This document shows, one piece after another, positions 45,243-54,156 of a stretch of DNA of 64,000 bases. A program made the translations under genes and the position numbers. Source of the DNA: CAZFVY01 sp964522665 (lineage in GTDB: Bacteria > Verrucomicrobiota > Verrucomicrobiia > Limisphaerales > CAZFVY01); contig CAZFVY010000014.1 in NCBI GenBank assembly GCA_964522665.1, forward strand, positions 25,822 through 89,821, given 5' to 3'. Position 1 is the stretch's first letter, and each line of letters starts with the position of its first letter. The notes beneath the pieces are model-generated. The model was not told where the DNA came from, searched no databases, and worked only from the letters and a program-made list of their open reading frames with translations.

Positions 45243-46610
45243 TTAGTACGTAAACCCAACTCCCACCGAGACATCGAACGAAGCGCTGTCGCCGACCAGT
45301 GAGGCGCCGTGGTTCAGACGATCGAAGAAACTCTCCAACCCCGCCGCCGCCAACGCCCGCCCCGGCAGCGAGTAACCGAGCGACGCGCTTACCAGCCATT
45401 TCGCGGTCGGGCGCCATTCACCGACCAACGTCCATTCGTCCGAAAGCGGACCTGTCGGTCCCGTAGCCAACTCGACATGGTGGAAAAACGCCAGCACCCG
45501 GACCTTTTCGTGGGGCCAGAAGCCCGCCTTGGCGCGAATCATCCGGGTATCGGTGCCGAACATGATCCATTGAATCTGATTACCGAAATACCACGAGTCG
45601 TAGTCCGAATAGCCGGTGGCCAGCGGGGTGTAACTCGGGTCGAAATGGAGATAACCGAGTTCGGCGAACGGTTTGAAACGAGTCTGATCGGCCTGGACGC
45701 CCATTTCAACATGCCACGCCGCGGTATCCAAATGCCCGCCCGGCGTTCCGACATAATAACCGTTTCGCCCCGTGCCCAACTGCCGCACATACTCGCCCCC
45801 GACATAGACCGAGGGGAGTTGTGGGAGCGACTGTTTGCCCCGCGCGTCGAGGATCGTCATGTCGTTGTCCTGCCGGGAGGGCGACCCGCGATAGAGCGCC
45901 GCGCCGCCGTAGGTCCCCTTGATCGATTCAAATTCATGCGTCACGTCCACGCCGGTGACGTAGCCATCGGTCCCGCCGGCCGCGTCCTGGGATGGATTCA
46001 CGCGGTAGTAAATCGCCTCATAATGGGTTTTGGCCCAATCGACCTGCACGCGGGCGAGATCAAACCAATTCCGGGGCGTGCTCCAGACGCCTTGCGGGTA
46101 ATCGCGAAAATAGCCGTCGAACACCCCCTTGCCGACCAGAAACTGCGTCCCCAACGCCAGCGGCTGCCGGCCGACGGAGATTTTCACGGGCAGGTTTTCC
46201 CCGCCGTCCCATTGCGCGTAGAAGGTATCGAGATCAAAGACCGGCGCCAAACCCACGCGCGGCGCGCCGGGGGGCAAATCCGCCGGGGCGTTGCCGCTGC
46301 CGTACGGGTCCTGGCCGGTCGTCTTGACGCCGAGCGCCACGGCCTCGAACGAGAAGCCCCGGTATTCCACCCTCCCGCCGGCGCGCACGCTCGTTTCCAT
46401 CCAATGCCGCTCCTCGTCGGAGAACATGGGATTCGATTGATAAAGCGTATAGTCGGCGATGCTCGCCTCCGGTTTGAACGACCAGACCGTGCTCGGCGCC
46501 GCGGGCGCGGCCTCGTCCGCTCGCCCCCGCTCGTGTCCGGCCAAAATCAGGCCGCAAACCAGCCACATTCCCCGGCCACTGAACCTTTTTCCACGCTGCG
46601 TTTTGCTCAT
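45243..46610 (-). CDS. Outer-membrane beta-barrel protein (alginate-export/porin-like)
   Basis: A 455-residue outer-membrane barrel. The ATG at 46610 (MSKTQRGKRFSGRGM) begins a signal peptide ending near RGRADEA. The body alternates Tyr/Trp-rich strands (SFEAVALGVKTTG, ARVQVDWAKTHYEAIYYRV, GNQIQWIMFGTDTRMIRAKAGF) and polar loops. The phrases KISVGRQPLALGTQFLVG and DTFYAQWDG resemble the alginate-export (AlgE-like) family. It ends in VGVGFTY with a terminal aromatic residue for BAM. Substrate unknown. Lying upstream of the minus-strand surface-protein genes with a 397-base gap, it is probably a separate transcript. Confidence 0.7.
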   Translation of the reverse strand: MSKTQRGKRFSGRGMWLVCGLILAGHERGRADEAAPAAPSTVWSFKPEASIADYTLYQSNPMFSDEERHWMETSVRAGGRVEYRGFSFEAVALGVKTTGQDPYGSGNAPADLPPGAPRVGLAPVFDLDTFYAQWDGGENLPVKISVGRQPLALGTQFLVGKGVFDGYFRDYPQGVWSTPRNWFDLARVQVDWAKTHYEAIYYRVNPSQDAAGGTDGYVTGVDVTHEFESIKGTYGGAALYRGSPSRQDNDMTILDARGKQSLPQLPSVYVGGEYVRQLGTGRNGYYVGTPGGHLDTAAWHVEMGVQADQTRFKPFAELGYLHFDPSYTPLATGYSDYDSWYFGNQIQWIMFGTDTRMIRAKAGFWPHEKVRVLAFFHHVELATGPTGPLSDEWTLVGEWRPTAKWLVSASLGYSLPGRALAAAGLESFFDRLNHGASLVGDSASFDVSVGVGFTY

Positions 46611-47597
46611 CGGCGCTGTTCCATAGGTGATCGCCGACCGGATTACAAGCTGTTCAGTCACTGGCCTTTGCTGGCGCCGGCCCGAAGTGAACCCGGAAAT
46701 TAAGGGTGATCTCGACCGCATGGCTCCCTCAATCCCACCCTCCTAAGATCGACGTGTGATCCTGCTTAACATGCTTAATATAAAACGCTTGAGAAAGCGG
46801 CGTCGCGGGCGATCGAGCGCTCGGAAAGCGAAGCCGATCAAGCGCTCAAACTGGCGTGAACTCCTCCCCAAGTTCGCCGATAAAAAAGTTAAAATATTAT
46901 AAAAACGATCACCGGAATCCAGGCACCGAGGTTCCCGATCGACGGAACCAAGGACGACCGTTGAAGGGCCGCTGAGAACCGGGATCGGGATGGCGAATTA
47001 CCCGCCGGCATCGCCCAATTCTTTCCGCTACCCGTTAGGGACCAGGCGCGACCACAAACGCGGGAACTCAAATGCGGATGTCTGCGCAGAAAGATTCTTC
47101 CTCACGCCCCGCAGAAATCCGACGAGGGTGTGAGAAAGAATTCTTCTGCCGATCTGATTTCCGAGTCTCCGTACGAATTCGTTCTCTAGGAAACGAGTCA
47201 CCCGGGAGGGGGCAGCCGCCCGACCACGGCCCTGGAAGGGCCGATGAGAATAGCTCGGCGTTTCAACGCCGAGGAAGGTTCGTGATCATGCTTAAGTCCC
47301 GCAGGGACGGCTGAGATCGAGACGTTTAAAACGTCAGAGAGAAGCGGGCGCTCGGGCGATCCAACGTCGCGGGAGCTCAATCTCAACCGTCCCTATCGGG
47401 ACTTTTGATCGCACCGCCTGTAACTCGGCGTTAAAACGCCGAGCTACTCTCGGTCGTCCCTTCGGGGCCGAGACAGGCCACCCGGCGCGTGAGCTCCAAA
47501 GCCGGGAGTCCCGCGGAAAAACTCTGTCTCGCACAATCCGACCAGAATAAGTAAAGCTCAAGTTGACGCCGGGCGGGTTTTGACTTTAAATCAGCTA
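46611..47597. other. Long non-coding region with palindromes
   Basis: Nearly 1 kb with no credible gene; short open frames in all phases lack any family likeness. The first half has several AT-rich patches (around 46760-46790 and 46890-46910). The second half contains the palindrome cluster listed separately. The lysR promoter should lie just before 47598. Confidence 0.6.
47220..47470. repeat. REP-like palindrome cluster
   Basis: At least four inverted repeats in 200 bases. CTCGGCG-TTTCAA-CGCCGAG lies at 47254-47273 and a variant with TTAAAA loop at 47424-47443. GTCCC-GCA-GGGAC lies at 47296-47308 and a variant with TATC loop at 47389-47402. A GGCCCTGGAAGGGCC unit lies near 47228-47242. The two motif types occur in inverted, mirrored order, like a BIME. 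Such palindromes are often mobilised by REP-associated Y1 transposases; none is encoded in this window. Confidence 0.75.
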
Positions 47598-48479
47598 ATG
47601 CAGATTGAGAGTTTGAAGGTGTTTTGCGATTTGGCGGAGACGGAGAGTTTTACCAAAGCGGCTCAGATCAATAGTATTACGCAGTCCGCGGTCAGCCAGC
47701 AGATCAGTTCGTTGGAACGGCAGTTCAAGTCGCTGCTGATCGAGCGCAGCAAGAAGAAGTTTCGGCTGACCCGTGAAGGCGAACTCCTTTACGATTTTTG
47801 CAAGCAGATCATCCAGACCTACGACCTCCTGCATAGCCGACTGCAGGAGATCAAAGACATCATTTCCGGGAGCATCCGGGTGGCGACGATCTACAGCATC
47901 GGCTTGCACGACCTGCCGGTCCACCTGAAGAAATTCCTCAAGGCGTACCCGAGCGTCAACGTGCATGTCGAGTATCGGCGCTCCAATCAGGTTTATGACG
48001 ATGTCCTTAGCAACGTCGTGGACCTCGGCCTCGTCGCCTATCCGGCCCGCGACACTAAGCTGGAAATCGTCCACTTGCGCAAAGACGCGCTGGTCGTGAT
48101 CTGCCACCCGCAGCATCCGCTGGCCAAATCCAAGAGCGTGAAATTCAGCGCCCTCTCCGGCCAAAAATTCGTCGGGTTCGAGCCCGACATCCCGACCCGC
48201 AAAGCGATCGACAAGATTTTACGCGACCACAACGTCGTCGTGCAGAACGTGATGGAGTTCGACAACATTGAAACCGTCAAACGCGCCGTGGAGATCGACG
48301 CCGGGGTTTCGATCGTGCCCTACAGCACCGTGATGCAGGAACTGCAGAAACAGACCTTGGCGCAGGTGCCGTTCGAAGGGAGCGAGTATTTCCGACCGTT
48401 GGCCGCCATCTATAAGAAGAACAAGGTGCTCTCGCCCGCGATCAAGCAATTCCTCGCGATCCTCAAGGAAAGCGCGTAA
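47598..48479 (+). CDS. LysR-family transcriptional regulator
   Basis: A 293-residue LysR-type regulator. The N-terminal winged helix-turn-helix (LKVFCDLAETESFTKAAQ, then ITQSAVSQQISSLERQF) is followed by the linker helix. A periplasmic-binding-protein-like effector domain (about 90-290) contains IRVATIYSIGLHDLP, LGLVAYPARD and VEIDAGVSIVPYS. The start at 47598 (MQIESLKVF) fits the family; a TTG at 47580 would add six residues. The effector and target genes cannot be read from sequence. It is followed by murJ 77 bases downstream on the same strand, but a regulatory link is only a guess. Confidence 0.9.
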   Translation: MQIESLKVFCDLAETESFTKAAQINSITQSAVSQQISSLERQFKSLLIERSKKKFRLTREGELLYDFCKQIIQTYDLLHSRLQEIKDIISGSIRVATIYSIGLHDLPVHLKKFLKAYPSVNVHVEYRRSNQVYDDVLSNVVDLGLVAYPARDTKLEIVHLRKDALVVICHPQHPLAKSKSVKFSALSGQKFVGFEPDIPTRKAIDKILRDHNVVVQNVMEFDNIETVKRAVEIDAGVSIVPYSTVMQELQKQTLAQVPFEGSEYFRPLAAIYKKNKVLSPAIKQFLAILKESA

Positions 48480-48556
48480 CGCCCGACCGCGCCTCCGCCG
48501 ACCGCCTGCTCTCGAGCCGCGCGACGCCTGCCCCGCGGAAACCGATTCATTCCTCG

Positions 48557-50122
48557 ATGTCTCAAATGCTCAAATCTTCGGGCGCGATGGGGATTGCCAC
48601 GCTCTCGAGCCGCTTCCTCGGCCTGGCGCGAGAGATGGCGTACGCCCATTTCATGGGCACCGGCCCGGTGGCGAGCGCGTTCACGATGGCGTTCCTGATC
48701 CCGAACCTGTTCCGCCGCCTGCTCGGCGAAGGCGCGCTGACCGCGGCCTTCATCCCGATTTTCAAGGAAAAGGAGAAAACCGAAGGCGAGGCGGAGATGT
48801 GGCGCGCCGCCAACGCGGTCATCTCCGGATTGATCATCGCCGCCACGACGATCATCGCGCTGGCGATGGCCGGCATCACGCTCTGGCTGGCGTTCCGTCC
48901 GGTGAGCGGGGAAACGCGGTTGATGCTGCAGTTGCTCCGCTGGATGTTTCCCTACATGCTGCTGGTCTGCCTGGCGGCGGTGTTCATGGGCATCCTCAAC
49001 GCGCGCGGATATTTCTTCATCCCCGCGATGGGCGCGACGATGCTGAACGTCGTGATGGTGGCGTCGGTGTTCCTGCTCGCGCCCCGGATGGGCTACGGCT
49101 TGGACCGGCAGATTTTTGGCCTGGCGATTGGCGTGTTGATCGCCGGCGTGGCGCAAGCGGCGTTTCAATGGCCCTCCATGCGGCGGGAAGGTTTTCGCTA
49201 TCGCTGGGTCAGCCCTTGGGCGAACGAGACAGTGCGAGAAGTGCTCCACAAAATGGTGCCGGGGACCATCGGCGTCGCCGCGTTCCAGATCAACGTGATG
49301 ATCACCTGGGGGGTCGCCTTCATGATCGACGCGCCGATCATCCCCGCCTTCAACTACGCGGTCCGCCTGATGGAACTCCCGCAAGGCGTCTTCGGCATTT
49401 CATTGGCCACGTATCTTTTGCCGACGCTCTCCGGGCTGGCCGCGGAAAAGAAGTTTCCCGAGTTCCGCGCGACGCTCCGGCAAGGTTTGCAACATCTGCT
49501 TTTCGCCAATTTCATCGCTTCGGCGCTGTTGGTCGCGCTCGCGCGGCCGATCATTCGCCTGCTTTTTGAGCGCGGCATATTCGACGCCTATTCGACCGAT
49601 CAAACCGCGTGGGCGCTGGTCTGTCTCGGACCGGGGTTGGTCGCGTTCTCGGTGGTTAACAATCTGGCTCGCGCGTTCTACGCGTTGGGCGACACCAAGA
49701 CGCCGATGAAGATCAGCCTGGTTTGCCTGGGCCTGAACTTGATCTTCGCGCTCTGGCTGATCGGTCCCTTTCGCCAGGGCGGCTTGGGCATCGCGAACAC
49801 CATGAGCGCGGCGTTCAATGTCTATTTGCTCCTCTACGCGCTTCGGCGCAAATTGGGCCGGCTCGACCTCGAGGCGTTGCGACCGACCGTTTGGGGTCTG
49901 GCCGCGGCTGCCATCCTGGCGGGCGTGGTGGCGAGCCTGGCGAGTTACGGCTGGGAACGCCAGATCGGGCACCACAACTTGGTCACCCGGATGGGATCGG
50001 TTTTTGCGCCGATGATTCTCGCCACCGCCGCCTACTGGCTGGTCGCGTTGTGGTTGCGAATCCCGTCCGCGCAGGAGATTCTGGCGCTGCTGCGAAGTAA
50101 GCTGGGAGGACGTGAAAAATAG
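48557..50122 (+). CDS. murJ: Lipid II flippase MurJ
   Basis: A 521-residue MATE-like inner-membrane protein that flips lipid II to the outer face for peptidoglycan synthesis. About 14 hydrophobic helices are visible. Family marks include TLSSRFLGLAREMAYAHFMG, FLIPNLFRRLLGEGALTAAFIP, the later MELPQGVFGISLATYLLP and FYALGDTKTPMKIS. Length is typical. The ATG at 48557 (MSQMLKSSGAMG) is well placed. Confidence 0.94.
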   Translation: MSQMLKSSGAMGIATLSSRFLGLAREMAYAHFMGTGPVASAFTMAFLIPNLFRRLLGEGALTAAFIPIFKEKEKTEGEAEMWRAANAVISGLIIAATTIIALAMAGITLWLAFRPVSGETRLMLQLLRWMFPYMLLVCLAAVFMGILNARGYFFIPAMGATMLNVVMVASVFLLAPRMGYGLDRQIFGLAIGVLIAGVAQAAFQWPSMRREGFRYRWVSPWANETVREVLHKMVPGTIGVAAFQINVMITWGVAFMIDAPIIPAFNYAVRLMELPQGVFGISLATYLLPTLSGLAAEKKFPEFRATLRQGLQHLLFANFIASALLVALARPIIRLLFERGIFDAYSTDQTAWALVCLGPGLVAFSVVNNLARAFYALGDTKTPMKISLVCLGLNLIFALWLIGPFRQGGLGIANTMSAAFNVYLLLYALRRKLGRLDLEALRPTVWGLAAAAILAGVVASLASYGWERQIGHHNLVTRMGSVFAPMILATAAYWLVALWLRIPSAQEILALLRSKLGGREK

Positions 50123-50242
50123 GCCCGCTCACGTAGGTCACTGAACTCACGACCTGGACCGCGACCGCCGGGAGCCCAGCCGTTGAACAACCACTTGGAA
50201 CATTTGCTCCGGACGTTCTCTGGAGCAAGCGCTTATGCTCCC

Positions 50243-50629
50243 TCAATCGATGTGTTCACCACGTTGAATGAAGTCCCTGATCCATTTTTGATATTTTATC
50301 TTCAAGCGCGAATCGTCACGGAGCGCCGCTGCCTGCATCCTCTCAATCAGTTGTTGGTTGAAGGGCGTCAACTCTTGGGCGCCGATCAACCGTTGAATCA
50401 ACGGAAGCGGAATCTCTCGTGCTTCGGCGTAAACGACAACGGATACCGGGGCCGTCAAATTCGGGTGCTCCCCCTGTCTCAGTTCACACGCGGGGTCTGA
50501 ACCGTGGCGCCGAGTGGTAATGTTGACACAGAGGTACCATCCGCGCTGTTCACCGCTGGGCGCCAAGATCACGAACAAATGTTCGCCATTCGGCGGAGTT
50601 TGATAGAAAAAGCATCTCCCAACCATCAT
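50243..50629 (-). CDS. Putative toxin of a Panacea-type (PanAT) module
   Basis: A 128-residue protein whose ATG overlaps the stop of the upstream Panacea-domain gene by four bases. That arrangement is characteristic of toxin-antitoxin pairs. The N-terminal half is beta-rich (HLFVILAPSGEQRGWYLCVNIT) and is followed by the CELRQGEHPNLTAPVSVVVY segment. This pattern, where a hydrophobic strand leads to VNxTT and then C.L..GEHP, recurs in small proteins paired with DUF4065 antitoxins as I recall them; a PemK/MazF-like fold is possible. The C-terminal half is helical (QQLIERMQAAALRDDSR). Toxicity is inferred from context only. Confidence 0.5.
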   Translation of the reverse strand: MMVGRCFFYQTPPNGEHLFVILAPSGEQRGWYLCVNITTRRHGSDPACELRQGEHPNLTAPVSVVVYAEAREIPLPLIQRLIGAQELTPFNQQLIERMQAAALRDDSRLKIKYQKWIRDFIQRGEHID

Positions 50630-51234
50630 TCCGACGGCGCGCTGAATTCCTGACCGCGGTAGGTCGCCAACTCCTTGTCGAGGGACTCGCAGGCGGCGGC
50701 CTCTTCTTTGATCCGTTGGATCTCTTCAATCTTCCGTCCGCCCAACGCGAGAATTTGTTCAGCGACGATGGGAAGCTGACCTCCATCCGGATCAACCCAC
50801 TCCGGCAGGCTGTGCGTCAATCGCGACAATTCCTTCCAATCGCTGCGGCCGTATCGGGAAAAGGTTTCGTTAAGAATCCCCAATTCCGCCAAGCTTAGCT
50901 CGTCACTCCCCGTTTTCTTAACCAACTCGACGTCATAACCGGTCGGCGGCGAGACTGAGTCAAACCAGGGCGCGTCGCCTTCGTCGATTGGTCCACCGCG
51001 AATCAAATTGAGAATGCGGCTCAACACGGGACCGTACGGTAGATTCACAAAGCGATCCCCGGTGATCGGGCGATCAAGCTGGATCAACGCCTCGCGGTCC
51101 GCGAGGTAGAGCAGTTTGACTAATTCCATGTAGTTGCGCCGCCCGCCCGAAAGCGTAAGCAAGGCTTCCGCCGCCTGCGCGGCCTTCTTCGCGTCAAATC
51201 GGAATCGAAGGGGCTGACGACTCGTTTCGCTCAC
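50626..51234 (-). CDS. Panacea-domain (DUF4065) antitoxin-like protein
   Basis: A 202-residue protein with a Panacea (DUF4065/SocA-like) domain in the first 140 residues. Marks are the YMELVKLLYLADREALIQ helix, the ITGDRFVNLPYGPVLS turn and the W-containing SDWKELSRLTHSLPEW helix. This domain is the promiscuous antitoxin part of PanAT toxin-antitoxin systems and of SocAB. The C-terminus adds a charged helix (EEIQRIKEEAAACESLDKEL) that could contact the partner. Antitoxin comes first, coupled to the downstream gene by ATGA overlap. The pair lies just upstream of, and divergent from, rpmH. Confidence 0.75.
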   Translation of the reverse strand: MSETSRQPLRFRFDAKKAAQAAEALLTLSGGRRNYMELVKLLYLADREALIQLDRPITGDRFVNLPYGPVLSRILNLIRGGPIDEGDAPWFDSVSPPTGYDVELVKKTGSDELSLAELGILNETFSRYGRSDWKELSRLTHSLPEWVDPDGGQLPIVAEQILALGGRKIEEIQRIKEEAAACESLDKELATYRGQEFSAPSE

Positions 51235-51425
51235 ATTGTCATTCTACACGGGGGCCACGCACGCGCGAGCATATTTGTGATTTCCGCGGCGGCGGCGCGA
51301 CAACCTAATTTGCCATCCTTGACACGACCCCTTTCATTGGTATGCTTCGGCGCTCCGCAAAAAAGCGGAGGGCGCCGGGACTGGTTTCCTCGCCCGGGCT
51401 GGGCTCCCGAGACCGAAGTGATTTT

Positions 51426-51563
51426 ATGAAACGTCAATATCAACCGTCGAAAGTCCGCCGTCGGCGGCAACACGGCTTTTTGAATCGAAATTCGACCAAG
51501 AGTGGCCGGGCCACCCTGGCCAACCGCCGCCGCGTCGGCCGCAAGCGCCTGACCCCGGTATAA
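51426..51563 (+). CDS. rpmH: 50S ribosomal protein L34
   Basis: A 45-residue basic ribosomal protein. The start MKRQYQPSKVRRRRQHGF and the end RRRVGRKRLTPV match the bacterial L34 pattern, including the GRATLANRRR core. First gene of the conserved rpmH-rnpA-yidD-yidC-jag cluster. No clear Shine-Dalgarno site precedes it. Confidence 0.96.
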   Translation: MKRQYQPSKVRRRRQHGFLNRNSTKSGRATLANRRRVGRKRLTPV

Positions 51564-51578
51564 CCCGAGGCTGCCGCT

Positions 51579-51950
51579 ATGGCCGCTGAACCGCTCCCTC
51601 TGCGGCTACCCGCGCGGTCGCGGTTGAAGCTCGGTCACGAATTCGCCCGGGTCAAAGTACAAGGCCGGCGAACGGTCTCCGGCTGCTTGATCGCCAATTG
51701 GCTCGAGCTGGCCGCGGGCGCCTCGCCTCGTCTGGGCGTGATCACGAGCAAAAAAGTGGGCAACGCCGTCCATCGCGCCCGCGCGCGCCGGCTCCTGCGC
51801 GAAACCTTTCGCCTGCACCAACACGATCTGGCCCAGCCGGTCAGCTTGGTGCTGGTCGCGCGGCCCTCCATCGCCCGGAAGGGCTTGGCCGCCGTCGAAC
51901 GCGATTTTCTGGCCGCCCTGCGCCACGCCCGCCTGCTCCGAACCGAGTGA
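51579..51950 (+). CDS. rnpA: Ribonuclease P protein component
   Basis: A 123-residue basic protein subunit of RNase P, needed for tRNA 5' end maturation. The conserved SKKVGNAVHRARARRLLRE stretch corresponds to the RNR motif; here HRARARR replaces the more usual NRxKR. The KLGHEFARV N-terminus and the C-terminal LVLVARPSIA strand fit the family. It starts 15 bases after rpmH and overlaps yidD by four bases. Confidence 0.93.
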   Translation: MAAEPLPLRLPARSRLKLGHEFARVKVQGRRTVSGCLIANWLELAAGASPRLGVITSKKVGNAVHRARARRLLRETFRLHQHDLAQPVSLVLVARPSIARKGLAAVERDFLAALRHARLLRTE

Positions 51951-52285
51951 ATCCCCTCTCGCATACCATTGTATTCGCGTTGCGGATCTATCGGTGGGTG
52001 ATCTCGCCGGCCAAGACCCTCTTTTTCGGCCCGCTGGGACGCTGCCGCTTCACGCCCAGTTGCTCGCAATACGCGCTGACCGCCGTCCAGCGCTACGGCG
52101 CCGCTCGCGGCGGCTGGCTCGCCGCCCGTCGGTTGTGCCGCTGTCACCCTTGGGGCGATTGCGGGCATGACCCGGTTCCCACCGCCGAGGACCCCAATTT
52201 TTCTAACCTCCCCGAATTGACCGGCGAACACCGCGAGGCGCCCGGCCTCGCGCCGACCGGACGGCTGGCCGCCGGCCAATACTAG
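51947..52285 (+). CDS. yidD: Membrane protein insertion efficiency factor YidD
   Basis: A 112-residue YidD, a small amphipathic membrane-associated protein that supports YidC-dependent insertion. The GTG at 51947 overlaps the rnpA stop. The family core is complete: IYRWVISPAKTLFFGPLGRC, RFTPSCSQYAL and RRLCRCHPWGDCGHDPVP. The extra 25 or so residues at the C-terminus are not conserved. It lies eight bases before yidC. Confidence 0.92.
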   Translation: MNPLSHTIVFALRIYRWVISPAKTLFFGPLGRCRFTPSCSQYALTAVQRYGAARGGWLAARRLCRCHPWGDCGHDPVPTAEDPNFSNLPELTGEHREAPGLAPTGRLAAGQY

Positions 52286-52293
52286 CACTTTCA

Positions 52294-54108
52294 ATGGACC
52301 GCAAATCGATCGTCATCCTCATCATTTCGTTCATCCTGCTGATGCTTTGGTTTCCGCTCGTGAACCACTGGTATCCGCCGCCGCCGGTTCGTCCCGGTAT
52401 GACTGGCGCCGCCGGGATGACCAATCGCCTCGGCACGAATAGCGCCTTCGCCGCCACGAATGGCGCCACCGCCGAGGCCCGCTTCCAAGCCGCGGCCCCG
52501 ACGCTCTCGACGCTGAACCCGCACGCGCCCGAGGAACTGGTCGTCGTCGAGAATGATAACGCCCGCTACACCTTCACCTCCTACGGCGGCGGCATCAAAC
52601 TCGTCGAACTGAAGCATTACGAGGAATCGGTCGATTGCAACCGTCGTCGCGAGGGCGGCGTGAAGAACTTCGCGACCTTGAATACGAAGGCCCCCATCCC
52701 GGCGCTGGCTCTGTTGGGTGACGAGGCGTTGTTGGGCGACGGCGTTTTTCAACTCACCAAGACCGCCAACGGCATCCACATGGAAAAGGCGCTGACGAAC
52801 GGATTGACGATCGTCAAGGACGTACAGTTGAGCACGAACTATATGGTCAACGCCACGTTGCGCCTCGAGAATCGCTCGAACCAGCCGATCAAGGCGCCGC
52901 TTCAGGAGTGGGTGATCGGCACGGCGACGCCGATCGGCCCGAAGGACCTGGCGCTGACCATGGGCGCGCAATGGTACGACGGCTCACAGTCGCAACAGAT
53001 TGGGAAGGGGCAGTTCACTGGCCGATCAGTGGGTTGCTCGGCCAGCACGCTGGTGCGCACCGAGTTCGTCGCGGGCGCGAGCAATGTCGTCTGGGCCGCC
53101 GTGAACAACCAATTCTTCACCATGATCGCCGTGCCGAAACAATCGGCGCCGATGATGATTACCCGGCATATCGACCTGCCGCCGCCGACGCCCGCCGAGC
53201 TCGCCGCCGACTCGAAGATTGTCGCCCGACCGTTCGGTTTTCAGGCCGCCCTGCTCTATCCCGAGCAAGCCTTGGCCCCGCACGACAAGATCGAACGGAA
53301 CCTGGAAATCTACGTCGGGCCGAAGGAGTACAACACGCTGGCCCGCCTGGGCGCCAAATACGGAAACAACCTTGATCTGGTGATGAATTTTGGCGGGTTT
53401 TTCGGCTTCTTCGCCAAAGCGCTCCTGCTCTCGATGAATGGGTTGCACCTGCTCGGCCTGGCTTATGGCGCCGCGATCATCCTCATCACCGTCATCATCA
53501 AGCTGGTCTTCTGGCCGCTGACCCGCGCCAGCACCCGCTCGATGAAACGGATGTCGGCCCTGCAACCGCAGATGAAGGCCCTCCAGGAGAAGTACAAGGA
53601 CGATCCGCGAAAGATGAATCAAAAGCTCATGGAGTTCATGAAGGAACACAAGGTCAGCCCGCTCGGCGGCTGCCTCCCGATGATGCTGCAGATTCCGGTC
53701 TTTTTCGGCTTCTACCGCATGTTGCAGAGCGCCATTGAACTTCGCGGCGCCAGTTTCCTCTGGGCGTGCGACTTGTCCCAGCCCGACACGATTTTTACCC
53801 TCCCCGGCCTGAACTTCCCGGTCAACCCGTTGCCCATGATCATGGGCGTCACGATGCTTTGGCAGGCTCGCCTCACCCCGCCCTCGCCCGGCATGGACCC
53901 CGTGCAGCAGAAGATCATGCGCTACATGCCGATGATGTTCATGGTCTTCCTCTATCGTTTTTCCGCAGGCTTGACGCTTTACTGGACGGTCCAGAATATG
54001 TTAACTATCGCCCAGATGAAACTGACCAAGGCCATCGATGAACCGGCCGCCCCAGGGGCCGCCAAGTCGGCCAAGGCGCCCGTGAAAAAGCTGCCGCCCG
54101 GTCGTTAG
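52294..54108 (+). CDS. yidC: Membrane protein insertase YidC
   Basis: A 604-residue insertase that inserts and folds inner-membrane proteins, alone or with SecYEG. The N-terminal helix (IVILIISFILLMLWFPLV) is followed by a large periplasmic P1 domain (about 70-360), typical of Gram-negative YidC. The conserved membrane core follows: KLVFWPLTRASTRSMKRM, then KEHKVSPLGGCLPMMLQIP, and FSAGLTLYWTVQNML. A short basic tail ends the protein. The strictly conserved hydrophilic-groove Arg appears to be the one in PLTRAS. Confidence 0.95.
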   Translation: MDRKSIVILIISFILLMLWFPLVNHWYPPPPVRPGMTGAAGMTNRLGTNSAFAATNGATAEARFQAAAPTLSTLNPHAPEELVVVENDNARYTFTSYGGGIKLVELKHYEESVDCNRRREGGVKNFATLNTKAPIPALALLGDEALLGDGVFQLTKTANGIHMEKALTNGLTIVKDVQLSTNYMVNATLRLENRSNQPIKAPLQEWVIGTATPIGPKDLALTMGAQWYDGSQSQQIGKGQFTGRSVGCSASTLVRTEFVAGASNVVWAAVNNQFFTMIAVPKQSAPMMITRHIDLPPPTPAELAADSKIVARPFGFQAALLYPEQALAPHDKIERNLEIYVGPKEYNTLARLGAKYGNNLDLVMNFGGFFGFFAKALLLSMNGLHLLGLAYGAAIILITVIIKLVFWPLTRASTRSMKRMSALQPQMKALQEKYKDDPRKMNQKLMEFMKEHKVSPLGGCLPMMLQIPVFFGFYRMLQSAIELRGASFLWACDLSQPDTIFTLPGLNFPVNPLPMIMGVTMLWQARLTPPSPGMDPVQQKIMRYMPMMFMVFLYRFSAGLTLYWTVQNMLTIAQMKLTKAIDEPAAPGAAKSAKAPVKKLPPGR

Positions 54109-54156
54109 CGCCGCGCGCGACGCCCGTCGCGGCCCCGGTCAAATCGAGAACCATCT

